Source of the DNA: Bacteroidales bacterium
Lineage (GTDB): Bacteria; Bacteroidota; Bacteroidia; Bacteroidales; UBA12077
DNA: 58,276 bases
Assembly (NCBI GenBank): GCA_022360575.1
Contig: JAKSCO010000207.1
Location: 1 to 58,276 of the forward strand
Direction: 5' to 3'
Shown: positions 39,607 to 50,000 of the stretch, one piece after another
Numbering within the stretch: the stretch's first letter is position 1
Layout of the letters: each line of letters starts with the position of its first letter
Made by a program: the position numbers and the translations under genes
The notes under the pieces: generated by a model
What the model was told of the DNA's origin: nothing
The model's input: the letters and a program-made list of their open reading frames with translations, nothing else
Database searches by the model: none

Positions 39607-41238
39607 ATGGGTCACGGAAAAGAAACTCCCCGGCAGAAAATGATTGGTATGATGTACTTAGTTCTTACTGCTATGTTGGCACTTAATGTATCGGCAGAAG
39701 TCTTAGATGCTTTTACTGCTGTAGATGAGGGATTGAGAAAGACCACAAAAAATTATACAGAGAAAAATCAAGCTCTTTATGCTGATTTTAATGAGCAATA
39801 TGCTCAAAATGAAGTTAAGGTAAAACCTTGGAAGGATAAGGCTGATGAAGTAAAAAGACGTTCTGATGAGTTATACGATTATATCCAAGATTTAAAAATT
39901 GAGATAATCGAAGAAAATGGACAAAAGGATCCGAAAGAAGGTGTAATTACTGAAGAAGGTGAAATTAATAATGATAAGTTGAAAGGAAAAGATAAATATG
40001 ATGCAGCTAGTCATATTTTGATAGGAGCTAATGCAGATGGAAAAGCTTTTGACTTAAAAGATAAGATAGAGGAGTATAGAAAATACTTAATTTCTTTAAC
40101 TAAAATAGATACAGCTGTAGTTCATTCTTTAGAAGTTAACTTAGAAACAAAAGATCCTCCTCCGACTAAAGATGGAGAACGAAAACCTTGGGAGGTAAAA
40201 CATTTTGAACACATGCCTTTAGCTGCGGTTATGCCCTTACTATCCAAGATACAGGTTGATATAAGAAACTCAGAAGCTGAGGTTGTTCAGTATTTGTACA
40301 AACAAATTGATGCAGGATCATTCTCTTTTAATAAGTTAGAAGCAACAATTATTCCTAATTCAAGCTATATTCTACAAGGGAATCCCTACAAGGCAGATAT
40401 TTTCTTAGCAGCCGTAGATACAACCTCTCCTCCGATTGTTTATGTTGGAAAATATGACTCAACCCTAACCAAAGAAGGAGTGTATAAGTATTTTATGAAG
40501 GGACGATTTGATTCTTTAACTGTAGTTGAGGGCAAAGGGAAGTTTGAGAGACTAACAAATGTATTAGGCGAACAGCGATGGGAAGGTCTAATAAAGTTAA
40601 AAGGTCCAGATGGTAGTTATATAACAAAGCCATTTAAAAGGAGATACACTGTAGCAAAACCAAATTTAGTTGTTTCTCCTACAAAAATGAATGTTTTTTA
40701 TGTAGGAGTTGATAATCCTGTTAGTATTTCTATCGCAGGAGTCGCTGGGAATAGAATAATACCATCTATGCGAAATGGAACCATAAAGAAGCAACGAGAT
40801 GGTGAATATATTGTGAATCCTAGGCGACCAGGTAAAAGTATAATATCTGTTAAAGCAAATATTGATGGTGTTTCAAAAAATATGGGCAACGTTGAATTTC
40901 GCGTAAGAACAGTTCCTGATCCTGTAGTTAAGGTTGCAGGGAAAAAAGGAGGTAAAATCACGAAGAATGTTCTTGCTGCTCAAGTGGGAGTTTTAGCTGA
41001 TATGGAAAATTTTGAATTTGATTTGAAATTTAAGATAACAGAATTCACTGTTTCAACAACAGATAGAGGAGGTTATTATATTGATGCAAAAGCTAAAGGA
41101 GGTCGTTTTACTAAAAAACAGTTGGATTTAATAAAAAGATTAAGGCGAAGCTCAAGAGTAAATATTGAGGATGTTAAAGCAGTTGGTCCTGATGGAAAGG
41201 TAAGGGATTTAGCTTCAATTGTTTTTGAAATAATATAA
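39607..41238 (+). CDS. gldM: Type IX secretion motor protein GldM (PorM)
   Basis: 543 residues. An N-terminal helix (KMIGMMYLVLTAMLALNVSAEVLDAF, about 11-36) is the transmembrane rotor segment with the conserved Glu. A long periplasmic part follows: a helical D1 region (~40-220) with PWEVKHFEHMPLAAVMPLLSKI, then beta-rich domains (VVSPTKMNVFYVGVDNPVSISIAG, GGKITKNVLAAQVGVLA). It ends with DVKAVGPDGKVRDLASIVFEI. The protein spans the periplasm to contact the GldK/N ring. Confidence 0.96.
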   Translation: MGHGKETPRQKMIGMMYLVLTAMLALNVSAEVLDAFTAVDEGLRKTTKNYTEKNQALYADFNEQYAQNEVKVKPWKDKADEVKRRSDELYDYIQDLKIEIIEENGQKDPKEGVITEEGEINNDKLKGKDKYDAASHILIGANADGKAFDLKDKIEEYRKYLISLTKIDTAVVHSLEVNLETKDPPPTKDGERKPWEVKHFEHMPLAAVMPLLSKIQVDIRNSEAEVVQYLYKQIDAGSFSFNKLEATIIPNSSYILQGNPYKADIFLAAVDTTSPPIVYVGKYDSTLTKEGVYKYFMKGRFDSLTVVEGKGKFERLTNVLGEQRWEGLIKLKGPDGSYITKPFKRRYTVAKPNLVVSPTKMNVFYVGVDNPVSISIAGVAGNRIIPSMRNGTIKKQRDGEYIVNPRRPGKSIISVKANIDGVSKNMGNVEFRVRTVPDPVVKVAGKKGGKITKNVLAAQVGVLADMENFEFDLKFKITEFTVSTTDRGGYYIDAKAKGGRFTKKQLDLIKRLRRSSRVNIEDVKAVGPDGKVRDLASIVFEII

Positions 41239-41257
41239 AATTTAAAATATAAAGATT

Positions 41258-42100
41258 ATGAAAAAGTTATTTGTTGTTTTTTTAGTCGGAATACTTTTTA
41301 GTGTTGTTATAAATAAACAACAAGCTTGTGCCCAGAATGTAAGAGATGGGATTTATGATAAAGAAAATATTCCAGGGAAGAGACCTATTCCATATAGGGA
41401 CGTTAGAGAAGCAGATGTCATGTGGAAGAAAAAGATATGGCAAATTATAGATACTAGAGAAAAAATGAATCATCCTTTTTATTATCCTTTAGTTGATATG
41501 GATGATAGAAGAAGTTTAATCAGTTTAATTATTTACGGAATTAATAATGAAGGCTTAACTGCTTATAAAGATGATGAGTTTAAAGAAATAATGACAAGAG
41601 ATGAGGTTTATGCTGAGTTTGATGCTTTGGCAGATACCCAGCAAGTAGTTAATCCTGAAACAGGTTTTTTAGAATCAAGAGTAATTGAAGGTGAATTAAG
41701 ATATGATGAAGTATATCAATATGAATTAAAAGAAATATGGTACTTTGACAAGGTTCATTCTACAATGCGGGTAAGAACGATTGCTATATGTCCTATACGT
41801 AGATATATGGATCAAGAGACAGGGCAAATAAGAAAGGTGCAAACTTTTTGGGTATATTTTCCAGAATTAAGACCTTTGTTAGCAAGACAAGAAGTTTTTA
41901 ATAGAGGTAATGATGCACAGCGTATTAGTTTTGATGATATCTTCATGCAAAGACGATTTAATAGTTTTATTGTTAGAGAATCGAATGTTTATGACAATAG
42001 ATCGGTTACTCAATATATGCAAGGGATAAATCGATTGTTAGAAGCAGAAAAGATAAAAAGAGAATTGTTTGAACAAGAACACGATTTATGGGAATTCTAG
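41258..42100 (+). CDS. gldN: Type IX secretion ring protein GldN (PorN)
   Basis: 280 residues. Signal peptide (to about residue 26, QQACAQN). Mature part: DGIYDKENIPGKRPIPYRDVREADVMWKK, WQIIDTREKMNHPFYYP, and then YGINNEGLTAYKDDEFKEIMT, DKVHSTMRVRTIAICPIR and FWVYFPELRPLLARQEVFN; all are PorN/GldN signatures. It joins GldK in the periplasmic ring. Last gene of the T9SS operon; a strong bidirectional terminator follows at 42125. Confidence 0.96.
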   Translation: MKKLFVVFLVGILFSVVINKQQACAQNVRDGIYDKENIPGKRPIPYRDVREADVMWKKKIWQIIDTREKMNHPFYYPLVDMDDRRSLISLIIYGINNEGLTAYKDDEFKEIMTRDEVYAEFDALADTQQVVNPETGFLESRVIEGELRYDEVYQYELKEIWYFDKVHSTMRVRTIAICPIRRYMDQETGQIRKVQTFWVYFPELRPLLARQEVFNRGNDAQRISFDDIFMQRRFNSFIVRESNVYDNRSVTQYMQGINRLLEAEKIKRELFEQEHDLWEF

Positions 42101-42124
42101 AGAAAAGAATAAAATATAATAATT

Positions 42125-42155
42125 AAAAAGAGGCTTGAATTAAGCCTCTTTTTAA
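42125..42155. terminator. Bidirectional terminator between gldN and manC
   Basis: AAAAAGAGGCTT (42125-42136) pairs with AAGCCTCTTTTT; the flanking A- and T-runs serve both strands. Confidence 0.85.
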
Positions 42156-42162
42156 TTTGTTC

Positions 42163-43251
42163 TTATAAGAATTTATCTCCAGATTTTAATTTTATCTCGT
42201 TGACATAATGTTTTATATCTTGTTCGTTTTCTTTTTTACAGATTAATAAAATATTATCAGATTCTACTACAATATAGTTTTCTAATCCTTGTAAAACAAC
42301 GAGTTTATCTTTAGGTATATCGACAATACAATCTTTGGTATTGTATGTAAATACATTTTGACCTATGATGGAATTATTGTTATGATCCTTTTTTCTGTTT
42401 TCGTATAATGATCCCCAAGTTCCTAGATCGGCCCACCCAAAATTACTGCAATAGACAAATACGTTTTCAGCTTTTTCCATAATAGCATAGTCGATAGAAA
42501 TATTCTTACTTTCAGAATATACTTGAGAAATAAATTTATCCTCATCTTTGGTATTGTAAAGATCAATTCCTTCTTTAAAAAGATTATTAACTTCAGGAAG
42601 ATAATTATCGAAGGCTTTTATTATTGATTTTAATGACCAAATAAATATTCCTGCATTCCAAAAGAACTCTCCACTTTCATAAAATACTTTAGCTAAATCT
42701 CTATTGGGTTTTTCTGTAAATGTTTTTACCTTAAAAATGTCTTTATTTTCAATTGTTTTATTTTTTTCATTTACTTGTATGTAACCATATCCAGTTTCAG
42801 GTCGGCTAGGTTTAATTCCTAGAGTTAGAAGAGCATCTTTTTTTGAAACAAATTCCAATCCATTACAAACCGTTTCTTTAAACTTAGCTTCATTTAATAT
42901 TAGATGATCAGAAGGCGCTGTTACTATATTTGCCTCAGGATTTCTTTTTAGTATTTTATAATTAGCGTAAGCTATGCAAGGAGCAGTATTTCTTCTGACT
43001 GGTTCTAATAGTATTTGTTCATCAGTGACTTCGGGTAATTGTTCTTTAATAGTGTTTTTATAATTAGAACTGGTAACAATGTATATATTTTCGATAGGAC
43101 AAATATCAGAAAAACGCTCAAAGGTCATTTGTAGTAATGATTTTCCAGTTCCCAATATATCTAGAAATTGTTTGGGTTTATCTTGTCTACTTAGTGGCCA
43201 GAATCTACTTCCTACTCCTCCTGCCATTATTACACAATAATTATTTTTCAT
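42163..43251 (-). CDS. manC: Mannose-1-phosphate guanylyltransferase
   Basis: 362 residues, nucleotidyltransferase domain only, without the isomerase half. It makes GDP-mannose. Motifs: VIMAGGVGSRFWPLSRQDKPKQFL at the N-terminus, LLEPVRRNTAPCIAYA, TAPSDHLI, TFTEKPNRDLA, FFWNAGIFIWS, and NFGWADLGTWGSLYE. It provides the substrate of gmd/fcl at 26-28 kb, although encoded some 14 kb away and on the opposite strand. Convergent with gldN. Confidence 0.95.
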   Translation of the reverse strand: MKNNYCVIMAGGVGSRFWPLSRQDKPKQFLDILGTGKSLLQMTFERFSDICPIENIYIVTSSNYKNTIKEQLPEVTDEQILLEPVRRNTAPCIAYANYKILKRNPEANIVTAPSDHLILNEAKFKETVCNGLEFVSKKDALLTLGIKPSRPETGYGYIQVNEKNKTIENKDIFKVKTFTEKPNRDLAKVFYESGEFFWNAGIFIWSLKSIIKAFDNYLPEVNNLFKEGIDLYNTKDEDKFISQVYSESKNISIDYAIMEKAENVFVYCSNFGWADLGTWGSLYENRKKDHNNNSIIGQNVFTYNTKDCIVDIPKDKLVVLQGLENYIVVESDNILLICKKENEQDIKHYVNEIKLKSGDKFL

Positions 43252-43422
43252 TTATTAAAATTTATGACTTGTCGGATAAATATGTATAAATTCAAATATT
43301 CTTATATCAGTTTCGATAGTTATCTCAGACAATGTCGAGTTTATATTTTTATATTACTAAATTACAAAATGAATAGATAATGAGTAAGTCTTTACCCTAA
43401 AAATACTCATAAAATAGCATAC

Positions 43423-43455
43423 TTGTTATTACAGGTTTTTTATTTAGTATATTTG
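43423..43455 (+). promoter_or_regulatory. Bacteroidota-type promoter for the mlaE/mlaF pair
   Basis: TTG at 43423-43425 and TATATTTG at 43448-43455, spacing 22. It ends 18 bases before the ATG at 43474, supporting that start over the in-frame upstream TTG. Confidence 0.6.
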
Positions 43456-43473
43456 TGGTTAAATTTTTTAGAT

Positions 43474-44214
43474 ATGGGGTTGTTTTATCATATAGGTAAA
43501 TATTTTTTATTACTAAAGAGAGTATTTGCAAAGCCTGAAAAGCTAAATGTTTATTATAAGGAAACATTAAAGGAGATTCAGAAGTTAGGAATAAACTCGA
43601 TGGGCATTGTTGCAATTATTTCTGTTTTTATGGGAGCTGTAATTACAATTCAGACTGCTTATAATACAGAGAACCCTTTATTGCCTACTTACCTTATAGG
43701 TTTAGGTGCTCGTGATTCTATATTACTTGAATTTTCATCAACAATCGTAGCTCTTATTCTTGCAGGGAAAATAGGTTCAAACATTGCTTCAGAAATAGGA
43801 ACCATGAGGGTTACCGAACAGATTGATGCTTTAGAGATAATGGGAGTTAATTCTGCGAGTTATTTAATTTTACCTAAAATTGTAGCATCTGTAATTTTTG
43901 CTCCATTTCTGACATTATTAAGTATGCTGATTGGTATAACGGGAGGTTGGCTTGCTGGTGTTTTAGCAGGAGTTGTTACTACTGAAAATTATGTGTATGG
44001 TATTCAGTATGCTTTTAATCCATTTTATATAACTTATTCGTTAATTAAAATTGTAGTATTTGCTTTTTTAATTACAACTATTTCTGCTTATCATGGGTAT
44101 AATTCGTATGGAGGTTCATTAGAAGTAGGAAAATCAAGCACTAAGGCTGTAGTACATAGTAGTATTTTTATATTGCTTTTTAATTTAATATTAACACAAT
44201 TGCTTTTATCGTGA
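43474..44214 (+). CDS. MlaE-type ABC transporter permease
   Basis: 246 residues from ATG 43474. Family features: GINSMGIVAIISVFMGAVITIQTAYN, LEFSSTIVALILAGKIGSNIASEIGTMRVTEQIDALE (the conserved MlaE core), LPKIVASVIFAPFLTLLSM and AYHGYNSYGGSLEVGKSSTKAVV near the C-terminus. Such permeases move phospholipids between inner and outer membranes or import hydrophobic compounds. It overlaps the ATPase gene (GTGA). No MCE-domain (MlaD) gene lies in the window. Confidence 0.9.
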   Translation: MGLFYHIGKYFLLLKRVFAKPEKLNVYYKETLKEIQKLGINSMGIVAIISVFMGAVITIQTAYNTENPLLPTYLIGLGARDSILLEFSSTIVALILAGKIGSNIASEIGTMRVTEQIDALEIMGVNSASYLILPKIVASVIFAPFLTLLSMLIGITGGWLAGVLAGVVTTENYVYGIQYAFNPFYITYSLIKIVVFAFLITTISAYHGYNSYGGSLEVGKSSTKAVVHSSIFILLFNLILTQLLLS

Positions 44215-44972
44215 TAGAGGTTAAAAATGTATATAAATCTTTTGAAAATACAGATGTATTAAAAGATATTAATGTTGTTTTTGAACAAGGAAAAACAAAT
44301 CTTATTATTGGACAAAGTGGATCGGGAAAGACAGTTTTATTGAAATCAATAGTTGGATTACATGATGTAAATAAAGGTGAAATAATATTTGGAGATACTG
44401 TTTTTAATCGATTGAATTTTGGTTTAAAGAAAGAAATGCGAAAGAAAATGGGTATGTTATTTCAAGGGAGTGCATTGTTTGATTCATCGACTGTAGAAGA
44501 AAATGTAATGTTTCCCTTAGATATGTTTACCGATATGTCTTATTCTGATAAGCGTGAAAGGGCAAATGAATGTTTAAAAAGAGTTAATATTATAAATGCA
44601 AATAATTTATATCCTTCAGAGATTAGTGGAGGAATGCAAAAGCGAGTAGCAATTGCCAGAGCTATAGCCTTAAATCCGAAATATTTATTTTGTGATGAAC
44701 CTAATTCTGGGTTAGATCCTAAAACGTCAATTGTAATTGATAATTTAATAAAAGAAATTACAATTGAATATAATATGACAACCATTATTAATACTCATGA
44801 TATGAACTCAGTGATGGAAATAGGAGATAAAGTAATATTTATCTATAAAGGAGAAAAATGGTGGGAAGGAACAAAAGATGACATTTTTAATACAAATAAT
44901 AATGAGCTTAATGGATTTATCTTTGCATCAAAATTATCACAAAAGATTAAAGAGTTAGGGGCTAAAAAGTAA
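44211..44972 (+). CDS. MlaF-type ABC transporter ATPase
   Basis: 253 residues, GTG start overlapping the permease stop (GTGA). ABC cassette motifs: IIGQSGSGKTVLLKSIVGL (Walker A), MGMLFQGSALFDSSTVEENV (Q-loop as in MlaF), EISGGMQKRVAIARAIAL (signature), YLFCDEPNSGLDP (Walker B) and INTHDMNSVMEIGD (H-loop His). The MlaF/Ttg2A wording (FQGSALFDS, SGGMQKRVAIARAI, NTHDM) supports a phospholipid transport role. A terminator shared with the FKBP gene follows. Confidence 0.92.
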   Translation: MIEVKNVYKSFENTDVLKDINVVFEQGKTNLIIGQSGSGKTVLLKSIVGLHDVNKGEIIFGDTVFNRLNFGLKKEMRKKMGMLFQGSALFDSSTVEENVMFPLDMFTDMSYSDKRERANECLKRVNIINANNLYPSEISGGMQKRVAIARAIALNPKYLFCDEPNSGLDPKTSIVIDNLIKEITIEYNMTTIINTHDMNSVMEIGDKVIFIYKGEKWWEGTKDDIFNTNNNELNGFIFASKLSQKIKELGAKK

Positions 44973-45005
44973 AATATAATGTTGTAATTATCTATTTATA
45001 GGAAA

Positions 45006-45050
45006 AAACAAAAGGGCTATTTTTAGAAATTTTATAGCCCTTGTTTTAAT
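45006..45050. terminator. Bidirectional terminator between mlaF and the FKBP gene
   Basis: GGGCTAT (45014-45020) pairs with ATAGCCC (45034-45040), extended by AAAACAA/TTGTTTT with a small bulge. Confidence 0.75.
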
Positions 45051-45055
45051 TAATT

Positions 45056-45529
45056 TCAAATATCATCTGGATTTTGTAGAGTAACTTTTTTCAATGTTAT
45101 TTCATATATAAGAACTGAGTTTGCTGGGATTCCTGTATAACCTCTTACTCCATAACCAAATTTTGAAGGAATGAAAAGAGTTCCTTTACCTCCCTCTCGA
45201 AAAAGAGGAATTCCTAATCTCAAGCCTCTATTAAATGTATAAAGATTTCCAGAACTATCTTCTTTGAAAACGGTTCCATTTAAAAGAGATCCTTTAGAAT
45301 CAAAGCTAATAGAAGAAAACACATCAGGTCTTTTTCCTGTACCTTCTTCTTTGATAACATAATATATTCCATCGCTTGTAGATTGAGCCGTGATACTACT
45401 ATCTGCTAAATACTTTTCGATTAAATTAATATCTACTTCAAATTGTTTTTCTTCTGAACTTTTTTTATCCCTACATGCAGTAATAATTAAGAATATAAGA
45501 ATGGGTAAAAGAAATAATAATTTTTTCAT
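45056..45529 (-). CDS. FKBP-type peptidyl-prolyl isomerase, lipoprotein
   Basis: 157 residues. The signal ends in LIITAC (lipobox, Cys19), so it is lipid anchored in the envelope. After a charged linker comes a single FKBP domain: DGIYYVIKEEGTGKRP, FSSISFDSKGSLLNGTVFKEDS, LRLGIPLFREGGKGTLFIPSKFGYGVRG, and IPANSVLIYEITLKKV. It would speed proline isomerisation during folding of exported proteins. Some usual aromatic binding-pocket residues look altered (for example SISFDSKG where V-x-Y-x-G is common), so catalytic strength is uncertain. Confidence 0.85.
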   Translation of the reverse strand: MKKLLFLLPILIFLIITACRDKKSSEEKQFEVDINLIEKYLADSSITAQSTSDGIYYVIKEEGTGKRPDVFSSISFDSKGSLLNGTVFKEDSSGNLYTFNRGLRLGIPLFREGGKGTLFIPSKFGYGVRGYTGIPANSVLIYEITLKKVTLQNPDDI

Positions 45530-45659
45530 ATATATTTTATTAAAAATTTTAACTAAAATAGGTTTTCTATAGTCTACAAAAGTAATAAAATGTAGTTAAA
45601 TTTTATCGAGAGGACTATTTTTTTACTTGAGAGAAAAGTGATTATATGTATTAATGATT

Positions 45660-46325
45660 CTAAGAAGAAATACCTTGATCTTCTATATCGTTGAATTCGT
45701 CAAAACATTCTTTTAGTTCATCAAGGTGTTGTTTAAACATCTTTTTATTATAAAACTGAGTTATTGGAATGAATATAGCACATGAAGCAATGGCAACAAT
45801 AGACAAACTTATAATTTGATGTATCGTAAGTAGGTTATATATTTCATTAATTTTGTCGTCTCCAAGTTTTCTAAGAATGCCCAAACACAATCCAAGCAAG
45901 ATAGAGAAAGGTAGTATTAAATACTTTGAAAAAGTACTCTTATTGAAATTAACATATCGTTCGATATCTTTTATTGTTTTAATGAGTGCAGGTTTTAGTT
46001 TGTTTGTTGACATAACAGTTTTTCTTACTTTTAGATAATTGTATGTTTCCCAAAGTATCAATGTAGAAAAAAATGTAGTAGTAAATAACAAAATGTATAT
46101 CTTGTATTCGGAAGTAATATCATTAAAAATCCACCAAAGAATAGCTATTGATAAAATAGTTCCTACATACAAGTCTATTTTGTAGTTCCGTTTTATTTTA
46201 TTTAAAGCTGTATTCGATTTCTTCTTTATTGTGAGTTTAGCTTCAATTTCTTCTTTATTTAAATGTCCTTTTTTATTAAAAGAATCCTTCCATGCTTTTT
46301 TTATCTCATCAAACTCCATATTCAA
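45660..46325 (-). CDS. Membrane protein of unknown function paired with an ECF sigma factor (possible anti-sigma factor)
   Basis: 221 residues; the start could be Met1 or Met3. N-terminal cytoplasmic region (~1-50) is charged (DEIKKAWKDSF, NKEEIEAKLTIKKKS). Four hydrophobic segments follow at about 52-70, 75-93, 135-152 and 170-190. A short acidic tail ends it. No HCCC zinc anti-sigma motif is present. It overlaps the sigma gene by 17 bases in the same operon, the position usually held by the cognate anti-sigma factor. That role is inferred from position. Confidence 0.6.
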   Translation of the reverse strand: MNMEFDEIKKAWKDSFNKKGHLNKEEIEAKLTIKKKSNTALNKIKRNYKIDLYVGTILSIAILWWIFNDITSEYKIYILLFTTTFFSTLILWETYNYLKVRKTVMSTNKLKPALIKTIKDIERYVNFNKSTFSKYLILPFSILLGLCLGILRKLGDDKINEIYNLLTIHQIISLSIVAIASCAIFIPITQFYNKKMFKQHLDELKECFDEFNDIEDQGISS

Positions 46326-46818
46326 GTTCTTTTAAAATAGATTGTAGTTTGTGTTTAATTCTATTTATTTTAACCCCAACATTAGATACAGTAATTCCAG
46401 CTATATCAGCTATCTCTTCGTAAGAGTAATCATCCATGTAAAGAATAATTATAGCTTTCTCGGCTTTATTTAATTTTGCTATTGCTTTATGTACTAAGTT
46501 TCTCTGATTTTCTTTTTCGTTATAACTGTCGTCGTCAACAATATTAATAGGTATAGTTTGTGTTGTATCTTCGTTATTCTTTCTATCTCTTTTATATTGA
46601 GCAATAGCAGTGTTTAGAGCTACTCGATACATCCATGTCGAAAATTTAGATTTCCAATTAAATGAAGAATAAGATTGCCATAGCTGTACTAAAATATCTT
46701 GGAAAAGATCCTTTTGGCATTCATCTCTATTGCAGTACATCTTTGATACCTTATGAATGATTCCTTGATGTTTTTCGATTAAGCTAATGAAATCTTCTTT
46801 TTTAATATTAGGGTTCAA
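46309..46818 (-). CDS. ECF-type RNA polymerase sigma factor
   Basis: 169 residues with regions 2 and 4 of an ECF sigma factor. Region 2: IIHKVSKMYCNRDECQKDLFQDILVQLWQSYSSF, then STWMYRVALNTAIAQYKR. Region 4: AIAKLNKAEKAIIILYMDDYSYEEIADIAGITVSNVGVKINRIKHKLQ, a helix-turn-helix. Its target promoters are not known. It overlaps the start of the downstream membrane protein, which may control it. Confidence 0.93.
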   Translation of the reverse strand: MNPNIKKEDFISLIEKHQGIIHKVSKMYCNRDECQKDLFQDILVQLWQSYSSFNWKSKFSTWMYRVALNTAIAQYKRDRKNNEDTTQTIPINIVDDDSYNEKENQRNLVHKAIAKLNKAEKAIIILYMDDYSYEEIADIAGITVSNVGVKINRIKHKLQSILKELEYGV

Positions 46819-46975
46819 TTTCTAGGATTTGTTTTGAAATCTAATTATAGATTAAATAGTTTTTAAAAAAATCTTTAGTCTAGGTTTTAAAAAATAAGGC
46901 TAAAGGTAAATATCTAAAATAAATATTCAAAAGCTTATTTTATATTTTGTTATTCATTGCTCGTTTCTAAAAACT

Positions 46976-46983
46976 TATATTTG
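46976..46983 (+). promoter_or_regulatory. -7 element for the double UvrA-like gene
   Basis: TATATTTG, a perfect TAnnTTTG match, 19 bases before the ATG. No -33 TTG at the usual distance was seen. Confidence 0.45.
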
Positions 46984-47002
46984 TTAGTCTAATTGTAGAT
47001 TC

Positions 47003-50000
47003 ATGAAAAAAGAAGATCATTATATACACATTAAAAAGGGTAGAGAACATAACCTTAAGAATGTTGACTTGAAAATACCACACCATAAGATAACTTGTTT
47101 TACTGGAGTTTCAGGTTCAGGGAAATCATCGTTAGTTTATGATATAATAGGGAAGGAGAGCCAACGTCGTTATTTCGAAACATTTTCTTCATATGCTCGT
47201 CAGTTTATGGGAAAAATGAGTCGTCCTGAGGTTGAATCAATTGATGGTTTAATGCCAGTAATTATGGTCGATCAGAAAACGATTAGTCGAAATCCTCGAT
47301 CGACAGTAGGAACAATAAGTGAACTATATGATTATTTGCGATTACTTTTTGCCCGAGTTGGAATTTCAGAGAAATATTCTAATATGAAATTAACTCGTAG
47401 CTTATTTTCTTTTAATAGTGCCGAAGGGTGGTGCGAAAACTGCAAAGGTTTGGGGCTTGAGGATAAGATAGATTCCAATTTATTGATTAAAGATGAAGAG
47501 AAGAGTTTGAGGCAAGGAGCACTAAAAATAACAACACCATCGGGGTATACCATATATTCGCAAGTTACTATTGATGTTATGAATGAGGTGTGTAAGTCCG
47601 AAGGGTTTACTGTAGATATTCCTTGGAAGAACTTGAGTTTGGATCAAAAAAATATAGTACTAAATGGTAGTAGTAAGATAAAGATTCCTTTTGGGAAACA
47701 CACTCTAGAGTCGCGGATGAAATGGAGTGGAATTACAGCTAAGCCCCGCGAAGAGGGATACTACAAAGGTATACTACCGATCATGGAGAATATATTACGA
47801 GTTGATCGTAACCCAAATATTTTACGTTTTGCCCAAACTGTATCGTGTAATAAATGCAAAGGAACAAGGCTTAATCAGAAAGCTTTATCTGTACATATTA
47901 ATGGCTTAAATATTATTGATTTTGCAGAGATGTCTATTGCTGAACTAAAAGAAGCTTTTACGAAGACTATCTTTAATCGAAATCAAAAGGATATTGGAAA
48001 CCCTGTCCGAGAAAAGATAATTAATCGGTGTGAGATACTTGAAAACTTAGGTTTGGGATATCTAAGCTTAATGCGTTCGTCGGAGAGTTTAAGCGGGGGT
48101 GAGGCTCAACGAATACGTTTAGCGACACAAACAACTAATGGTTTGCGTGGGATTTTATACATTCTTGATGAGCCTTCTATTGGACTTCATCCTTACGATA
48201 ACAATAGAATGATACAAGTAATGCAACATTTACGCAATCAGGGAAACACAGTGTTGGTTGTTGAACACGATAAGGAAACAATGCTTAATGCTGATCAGAT
48301 TATTGATATAGGACCTTTAGCTGGGAAAAATGGAGGAGAAGTTTTATTCAATACAACAGTTAATGGTATTACTGAAATTAATAATGATAAAAGTAAAACT
48401 CTAAAACTGTTAAGAGCCGGAAATGCAGTTGTTTGTAATAAAAAGATAGTAGATAATAAGTATATACGAATAAGAAAAGCAACATTACATAACCTTAGAG
48501 GTATACATGTTGATTTTAAACAGCATGCATTAAATGTTGTTACAGGAGTTTCGGGTGCCGGAAAATCGACCCTTGTTTTTGACTTATTAGGGAAATATTT
48601 TGAAACGACTTTAGCTGGTAATAAAGAAGCCGACTCTATTACAAGCGACGATAAAATCTATAAAATAATAGAGATAAATCAATTGCCTATAGGACGAACA
48701 CCTCGAAGTAATGCAGCTACTTATACAAAGTTGTTTGATCTGATTCGTAAATTATTTGCTAGTTTACCTGAGTCGAAGAAACGAAATTGGAAACAGTCGT
48801 ATTTTTCTTTTAATACCAAAGGTGGACGTTGCGAAACTTGCGAAGGTGCAGGATATATCGAAACCGGAATGCATTTTTTAAATAATGTAGCTACATTATG
48901 TTCTGCTTGTGGAGGAAAAAGGTATAAGCCCGAGATATTAGAAATTGAGTATAAAGGCAAAAATATATCAGAAGTATTAGAGATGGAAATAACCGATGCT
49001 CTTGATTTTTTCATTGATAACGATAAAATCCATCATTATTTAAAGGTTCTAAACGATTTGGGTTTAGGATATTTATCGTTAGGTCAGCCTGCAACTACTT
49101 TGTCGGGAGGCGAGGCACAAAGATTAAAGCTTGCAACAGAACTGGTAAAGCCTAATAAAAACCATACTCTTTATATTTTTGATGAACCAACAACTGGTTT
49201 ACATCACTACGATATTAAAATATTGCTAAAGGCTTTGCAGGGTCTTACCGAAAAAGGACATACTGTAATTGTAATTGAACATGATAAAGATATTATAACA
49301 CAGGCTGACTGGATTGTAGATTTAGGTCCTTTGGGTGGCGATAGGGGTGGCGATTTGGTATATTCAGGAAATTATGAAGGTTTGTTAAGTTGCGAGCAAT
49401 CATATACAGCAAAAGCTTTAAGGGGTGATTTAAAATCGACACGAAAATCAATACCAGACAATATAGAGCAGCTTATTGAAGCTCCAATTTCATTAAAAGG
49501 AGTAAATACTCATAATCTAAAAAACATCGATATAGATATCCCTAGAAATAAACTTTCTGTTATTACTGGAGTTTCTGGTAGTGGTAAATCTTCGCTTGCT
49601 TTCGATTCTTTGTTTGCTGAGGGGCAATATCGTTTTACTGAAAGTTTTTCGACCTATACCCGAAGTTTGATTAATCAGAAAACTCGTCCTGATATTGCAG
49701 AAACTTATGGATTAACCCCAACAATTGCTATTGATAGTAAATCAATTGCCAAAAATCCAAGAGCAACAGTAGGGACTATTTGTGGTGTATACGATTTGTT
49801 GCGCCTATTGTATGCTCGTGTATCTATCGACCACAATAATAATTTATGTACCGAATCATCGAGTGTTTTCTCGTTTAATCATGAGAAAGGAGCTTGTTTA
49901 AAATGCAATGGTTTAGGTTTTGAGCTTACTTGCGATACAGATAAGTTAATATCGAATCCGGAGTTGGCCCTGAATAATGGAGCAATGAAAGCTTCGAAAC

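Noticed and set aside
43423..43473. Upstream TTG start for the MlaE-like permease
   Set aside because: The TTG is the likely -33 box of the promoter, and the -7 element lies downstream of it.
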